From: Cricetomys ansorgei
Taxonomy: Eukaryota > Chordata > Mammalia > Rodentia > Nesomyidae
DNA length: 64,000 nt
Assembly: GCA_026225945.1 (NCBI GenBank)
Contig: JAMJFZ010001258.1
Coordinates: forward strand, 5,972,501-6,036,500
Direction of reading: 5' to 3'
The notes under the pieces were generated by a model. The model saw only the letters and a program-made list of their open reading frames with translations, searched no databases and had not been told where the DNA came from. A program made the position numbers and the translations under genes. This document shows positions 59,341 through 64,000 of the stretch, piece after piece. How positions within the stretch are numbered: the stretch's first letter is position 1; each line of letters begins with the position of its first letter.

Positions 59341-60522
59341 TGCAGGCCTGCCTTGGGTAGCGCATTGCCCTTGACTTCACTGGGTTTAGCCAGGATTGCC
59401 CACTGGGGTGTGATGGATGGGTTATCCCAAGTTCCAATTCTGGGCCTGTGAACAGAGGAACACAGATGCTCTTAGCTCCTTATTAGTTGCCAGAGGAAAA
59501 ACTGTTCTTCAGTGGAGATTTGAAGCAGAGAGGGCATCTGGAGGGAAGAGACTGTCTTCAAGGGACCTATGCTACATCAATTCACTTCAGTCTTGACCTC
59601 TGGCTCTCTCTCACCTTTTCTCCTAATGGTTTCACCCCCATGGTTGATGCACCTTTAAAGTATATCACTATCTGGTGGGTTTAAAGGATCCCTGCAAAAT
59701 CTGCCAGGCCTGCAGGCATCTACTGAGGCTGAAGCATGGTACCATCCTGCCTACCCACCTCTGTGTGCATGCTCTGAGCTAGTCCGGGAGGCAGGCTAGT
59801 TAATGGGTTGCTGCTGAGTGAACTGTGAAATATTATTCTTGAAAAGCAGTTTCTCCCTCCCATCCTATAACACTGAAGTAGACAGATGAGCATGTCCAAA
59901 AGGAACATTATGAGAGAGGTAAAAATTTATGGGTAGTTTTGCCTCATTTTTGGGTACTTATTCTTAATAGACTTCTGTCTTTTTTTTTTTTTTTTTAAGT
60001 ACTGTATGTTGTCTTCAATTCCTTTCATCTTTTGAATAAGAGCACAGTGAGGTAGTCTGCAGATTTATGAGATGAATTTTGTGAATCATGAACCCATTGC
60101 ATCAACAGGAAACTGCAAAATAAATAAAGAAGTCGGTATGGACCTGTTTCAACCTGTTAGAAGACAGGTAAACAAGAAAAGTGCGAAGGGCTACTTAAGT
60201 TTGGGTGTGATCTCTGGGAGATCGGCCATTCTGTGGCGCCCCAGTGCTCACACGTTAACCGTATCCATGTGTTCATTGATTGAGCAAGTGATTCTGTCCC
60301 ATGACTGACATAGCTTTCCATCTGAATGTTTAAGGATACATTGAAACTGATTTCTTTCAGTGAAATAGTCAGTCTGATAGAATCAGATTTCAAGTAACTG
60401 TCTGAATAGTGCAATGTGAAACTATTATTGCCCCAGGGGCAATAATGAAAAACAGAACATGGGCACTGGAGCAGGTACGTTTGTACAGTGCTATCTACCT
60501 TTATTAGAAGAGATTGTGGTAG

Positions 60523-60645
60523 AGCCGGGTGTGTGAGCACACGCCTTTAATCCGAGCACTAGGGAGGCAGAAGCAGGTGGATCTCTGTGAGTTCCAGGCT
60601 GCCAGCTTGGTCTACACAATGAGTTCCAGGACAGCCAGTGCTGCC
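60523..60645 (+). repeat. B1 SINE
   Basis: GCCGGGTGTGTGAGCACACG, CCTTTAATCCGAGCACTAGG, GGCAGAAGCAGGTGGATCTC and AGTTCCAGGACAGCCAGTGC. It lacks the final GCTACACAGAGAAACC part, so it is 3' truncated. Confidence 0.9.
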
Positions 60646-61000
60646 TCAGTTGTTCAGAGTGGAGGACTGTAATATGTTTCCTCCACATGATTATACTGCC
60701 TGGGATTTCTGTGTCCTTGCACACGACAGGAAATTGCTAGAATGGGCATTTTCTTTTCTAACTTCCTGCAGAAAAGATGAGTGTTTACTCAGTGATAGAG
60801 AGCCTGATCTTCCTGAGCCATGTTTTCCTTGCAGTATACCTCCTCCTGCCGGGGCCCATTTCTAGGTCTCCTGGGTTCTCATTCTACCAAAACACGGATG
60901 TTAGGATGGCCTGATAGGGCTTTCACATGAACTCAGTGTACATCTGCAGAGCTCGCTCTGGTATAGATTTGAGGAAATACCAGTAAGAAGTTTGCATTTG

Positions 61001-61091
61001 AGGACTGAGGATGCGGCTCAGTGGAGTGCTGAACTTACATACATAAAACACTGGGCTCCATCTCCAGCGCTGTATAAAACACGTGGTGGCA
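61001..61091 (+). repeat. ID-B1 (B4-type) composite SINE, left half
   Basis: An ID-like tRNA-derived head (GGACTGAGGATGCGGCTCAG...GGGCTCCATCTCCAGCGC) leads into the B1-like half at AAACACGTGGTGGCA, where LTR copy F is inserted. The right half resumes at 61679. Confidence 0.7.
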
Positions 61092-61678
61092 TGTAGCAGA
61101 CAGCTACTGTGTTGGCCCACAAGGAAGACAAGGAGACATTTTCACTGATGCAAATCTTCCATTCAGCAGAGGGAACCATCTCTCATGGAACGCACCATAC
61201 TGGACAGCTGAACCTCGATCATCATCTGATCCCAGGGGTTTTTGTTGATACAGAAGCTCCTCAGGTGTTACAAAAACTCTGCCCTCTCACCCAAAGGCCT
61301 ATTTGTATAATGAACGAAACCTGTGGCTTAGTCTCATCCCACAATCCTTTAGCAGCCAAGCTATGTCACCTTTATGGTAGGAGAATTCAAGGCCCAAGGG
61401 GAATGTTCTCTCCTTGTTGCCTGAGACTGTGAGAGAAGGATTATAAGAATTCTTCCACAGCAACTTTGCTTTTTACATGGAGATCTCAGTGAACCACAGT
61501 GGCTCTGCATGACAGCAGTGAGCAGGTGCAGATCATGAGGAAGCAAACATCTTAACCACAGATATACATTAAGCCAACACCTGCAGATAATACAAATTGC
61601 CAAGGCTTAGGCAGCCCTTCTGCCAACAGTATATAAAACAATTATTGTAAACACAACTAGAAATAAACTTCCCCAGCA
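61092..61678 (-). mobile_element. solo LTR, copy F, long variant, nested in a SINE
   Basis: 587-bp minus-orientation LTR flanked by GTGGCA (61086-61091) and GTGGTA (61679-61684), a 6-bp duplication with one mismatch. The outer parts align to copies A-E. About 258 bp at 61270-61527 have no counterpart in the others. The poly(A) motif is degraded. Confidence 0.85.
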
Positions 61679-61802
61679 GTGGTACATGTCGGTAACCCTA
61701 ACTTTGGAGTGGAGGCTTGAGAATGAAGAGTTCAAACTTCCTAGACTACTTACCTGGTTCAGTGCTAGTATGGACTACATGAGACTGTCTCAAAAAGAGT
61801 AG
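61679..61802 (+). repeat. ID-B1 (B4-type) composite SINE, right half
   Basis: GTGGTACATGTCGGTAACCC and TAACTTTGGAGTGGAGG continue the B1 half begun before the LTR and end with GAGACTGTCTCAAAAAGA. Confidence 0.7.
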
Positions 61803-62084
61803 CTTGCCTTATAGCTTTGGGGCTGAGGAAAGTTCTATAACTCTTCTTTACTGAAGGACCCTAGATCTCCAGTGACAGTTAATCATGTGGTACACTGATC
61901 TCCATGGAAATTTAGGTGTTTGCCTTTACCAGTTAGAATGCAGAAGGCAAGTGAGTTGCTAGTATCCCTCATGTGTGAATGTCTTGCGTGGCACTCAGAG
62001 CCACCCGATGAGAAAGTTGTGCTTGGGCTGACCTTTCCTACTGTGCATGCAGTAGGTAGAGGTTTAGTATGTACAATGAGAAGT

Positions 62085-62172
62085 TCCCTAGTTTTCTGGG
62101 CCTCAGCTTCTTTCTTTGTAAAACTGAAGCAGTGTCACAACCTTTGCAAAGTTCCGGTGAGAACCAGATGTT
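62085..62172 (+). repeat. MIR SINE fragment
   Basis: GGGCCTCAGCTTCTTTCTTT, GTAAAACTGAAGCAG and GTTCCGGTGAGAACCAGATG correspond to the MIR 3' half. Confidence 0.5.
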
Positions 62173-62587
62173 GAATCCAGAGAATATCAAGCCAGATGTC
62201 TGATGCAGAGCAGGCGAGTGGCAGGTATACGACCAGCTATGAAGTTAAGATATGAAGCCAAACCAGAGAACTAAAGGGAGTCTGGGAAAGTTGAGATTGA
62301 GGAGCACCTCAATGAGCCAGCAGGAGGTAGGGGTGGGTCTTCCGAGGGAAATTCCACAGTGGAGTAGAGCTCAATAAACAGTCTCACGGACACTCTGGCA
62401 AAGCCTAATGCGGGACTGTTGTTTTCATTCACACAAGCAAAGAAAAGGCTCCAAGTCTTTAGATTGCTAAATCCACTGAGCAGCAACATATTTCTCAGGA
62501 AAGATCCTAATTCTACTAAGGCAGCCATTAGTTGGGTGGTAATCTGGTAGAAGCAAACATGCTCCCAAAGGAGAGGAACCACTGCCT

Positions 62588-62782
62588 TTAAATGATCTTG
62601 TTTTATTTGCATACGTGTTTGTGTGTATCTGTGTGCAGATATTAGCACATGTTCATAGAGGCCAGCAGTCAATGCTGGGTGTTCTCCTCAGTTACTCTCT
62701 GCCCTATTAACCTGGAGCTCAACAATTTGTCTAGACCAGCAGCCCAATAAGCACCTGGGATGCTTCTGTCTCTACATCTCCA
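62588..62782 (-). repeat. B4/RSINE1-type SINE, part left of the minisatellite
   Basis: ATAGAGGCCAGCAGTCAATG, GGTGTTCTCCTCAGTTACTC, AACCTGGAGCTCAACAATTT and CAGTGCTGGAATCACAGGCA show a minus-oriented B4-type SINE. The last segment is the seed of the 19-bp array. Confidence 0.7.
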
Positions 62783-63222
62783 GTGCTGGAATCACAGGCA
62801 TGCTCTGGGGTCACAGGCATGCTCTGGGGTCACAGGCATGCTCTGAGGTCACAGGTATGCTCTGGGGTCACAGGCATGCTCTGGGGTCACAGGCATGCTC
62901 TGGGGTCACAGGCATGCTCTGGGGTCACAGGCATGCTCTGGGGTCACAGGTATGCTTTGAGGTCACAGGTATGCTTTGAGGTCACAGGCATGTTCTGGAA
63001 ACACAGGCATAGCTCTGGGGTCACAGGCATGCTCTGAGGTCACAGGTATGCTCTGGGGTCACAGACATGCTCTGGGGTCACAGGCATGCTCTGGGGTCAC
63101 AGGCATGCTCTGGGGTCACAGTCATAGCTCTGGGGTCACAGGCATGCTCTGGGGTCACAGGCATGTTCTGGAAACACAGTCATAGCTCTGGGGTCACAGG
63201 CATGCTCTGGGGTCACAGGCAT
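62783..63222 (+). repeat. 19-bp minisatellite inside a SINE (about 23 units)
   Basis: The unit is GCTCTGGGGTCACAGGCAT with variants (TTTGAGG, CTGGAAACAC, GTCATA). Units are contiguous, mostly 19 bp with occasional 20-21 bp. The unit is a modified copy of the SINE segment GCTGGAATCACAGGCAT at 62784-62800, so the array grew by local duplication within the SINE. Confidence 0.95.
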
Positions 63223-63300
63223 GAGCTACTACACTTGGACTTTTAAAGTAGAATTTGGGAATCAGACTCAGGTTCTCATGCTTGTGGAGTGGGCAGGTTA
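63223..63300 (-). repeat. B4/RSINE1-type SINE, part right of the minisatellite
   Basis: GAGCTACTACACTTGGACTT followed by GAATCAGACTCAGGTTCTCA and TGCTTG continues the same minus-oriented SINE after the array. Confidence 0.65.
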
Positions 63301-63304
63301 CGAA

Positions 63305-64000
63305 AGCAGCCGTCTCTCAGCCCTGACTGCCTTTGTGTCCGTGGAATTTCCATGTGCATTAGAGCTTACATCTTTCATTGCTCAGTGAGCACTAGTCAAC
63401 AATGCATGAATGAACCCAGGGCAGAATTCCCTGAGCTTGAACCTATCAGTGAGGGGACTTATACAATGTGGCATTTGAGAAAGACTGTGAAGCAGGAATG
63501 GGTTGTGTGAGAAAACAGGAAAAGGATCCTCAGAAGGGTCAGCAAGACTTACAAACGAGGGGAGAGCTGTCCGTCGCACAGAGCTTTCTGAATCACCGCA
63601 TACTGTGTTCAGCTGTTATACATTGATATGTTATATATAATGTTATACCTTGCAGGGTGATGGTGGAGACAACGAGAGTGTCCCTCAAGTCTGTTCATCA
63701 GCCATATAAAGTCATATTCTGCACTGGGGATTTTCCAGGTTGCTGGTGGCAACAATATTTCTGAAGAGCTCGCTATTTAGAGTTATTTCTTCCTCGCTAG
63801 GAAAGCTGGTGGGAACACGTGGGAGGAAAAATGGCAAAGTTGGTCCTTTATTGGGCCAACTTTGATGCAGAGACAGGCCCTCCTACAAATGCATCCGAGT
63901 CATAGCTGAGCAGTCCTGACACTCTCCATTAATTTAATGAAATTAATTTTTCCCATACCCCACTCTCCGTGCTACAGAGCGCTTTACAGTGAGAGGCAAA
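63305..64000. other. intergenic, nothing recognised
   Basis: A TATGTTATATATAATGTTATA AT-rich stretch occurs at about 63626-63650. No supported gene or repeat family up to the window end. Confidence 0.45.

Noticed and set aside
58934..59437. 167-aa minus-strand frame
   Set aside because: No recognisable domain; includes a poly-Phe run from a T/A tract; likely chance.
61001..61080. tRNA gene
   Set aside because: The tRNA-like promoter boxes belong to an ID-type SINE head and no complete cloverleaf can be drawn.
62783..63222. CRISPR-like array
   Set aside because: The units are contiguous without spacers, lie inside a SINE, and the genome is mammalian. It is a minisatellite.

Overview
The window is mammalian nuclear DNA, clearly from a muroid rodent. 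It has spliced exons with GT-AG introns, B1, B3/B2-like, ID/B4, URR1, MIR and rodent L1 repeats, (CA)n tracts, and no dense coding. The only gene I recognise is GPAM (mitochondrial glycerol-3-phosphate acyltransferase 1). Its last six coding exons lie on the + strand at 381-4771, followed by a long SINE-free 3' UTR to a poly(A) signal at 8099-8104. Some residues (for example SIAVYA, RVTILEL and LPEPLNW in the C-terminal region) differ from what I remember of mouse GPAM, so a rodent other than Mus, perhaps a cricetid, is plausible. I cannot fix the species.

Layout. 1-4771: introns and the terminal six coding exons of GPAM. 4772 to about 8125: 3' UTR. From about 8.2 kb to 64 kb: intergenic sequence with no gene I can support. 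In human and mouse the 3' side of GPAM faces a large gene-poor interval towards ADRA2A (established knowledge), and the rest of the window fits that. The interval contains (a) six insertions of one LTR family, one of them a complete 2.0 kb non-autonomous provirus at 42775-44771 with two LTRs, a polypurine tract and a perfect 6-bp target duplication; (b) many old SINEs and L1 fragments; (c) several tandem arrays: a TGGA array (21.0-21.4 kb), a 37-bp x5 minisatellite (23.2 kb), a 740-bp TG-rich array with a 36-bp higher-order unit (33.8-34.5 kb) and a 19-bp minisatellite grown inside a SINE (62.8-63.2 kb); (d) two CTCF-like motifs in a GC-richer patch (12.97 and 13.83 kb); (e) repeat-poor stretches that read like conserved non-coding regulatory DNA (about 25.1-26.8, 53.8-54.1, 56.9-57.4 and 58.6-59.3 kb).

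How it works together. The only gene product here is the C-terminal cytosolic part of GPAM, the enzyme that commits acyl-CoA and glycerol-3-phosphate to triacylglycerol and phospholipid synthesis at the outer mitochondrial membrane. Its catalytic acyltransferase motifs are encoded upstream, outside the window. I found no bacterial-type system, no CRISPR and no additional protein-coding gene. The most unusual content is the LTR family, with target duplications and nested insertions that fix its boundaries, and the minisatellite born within a SINE.
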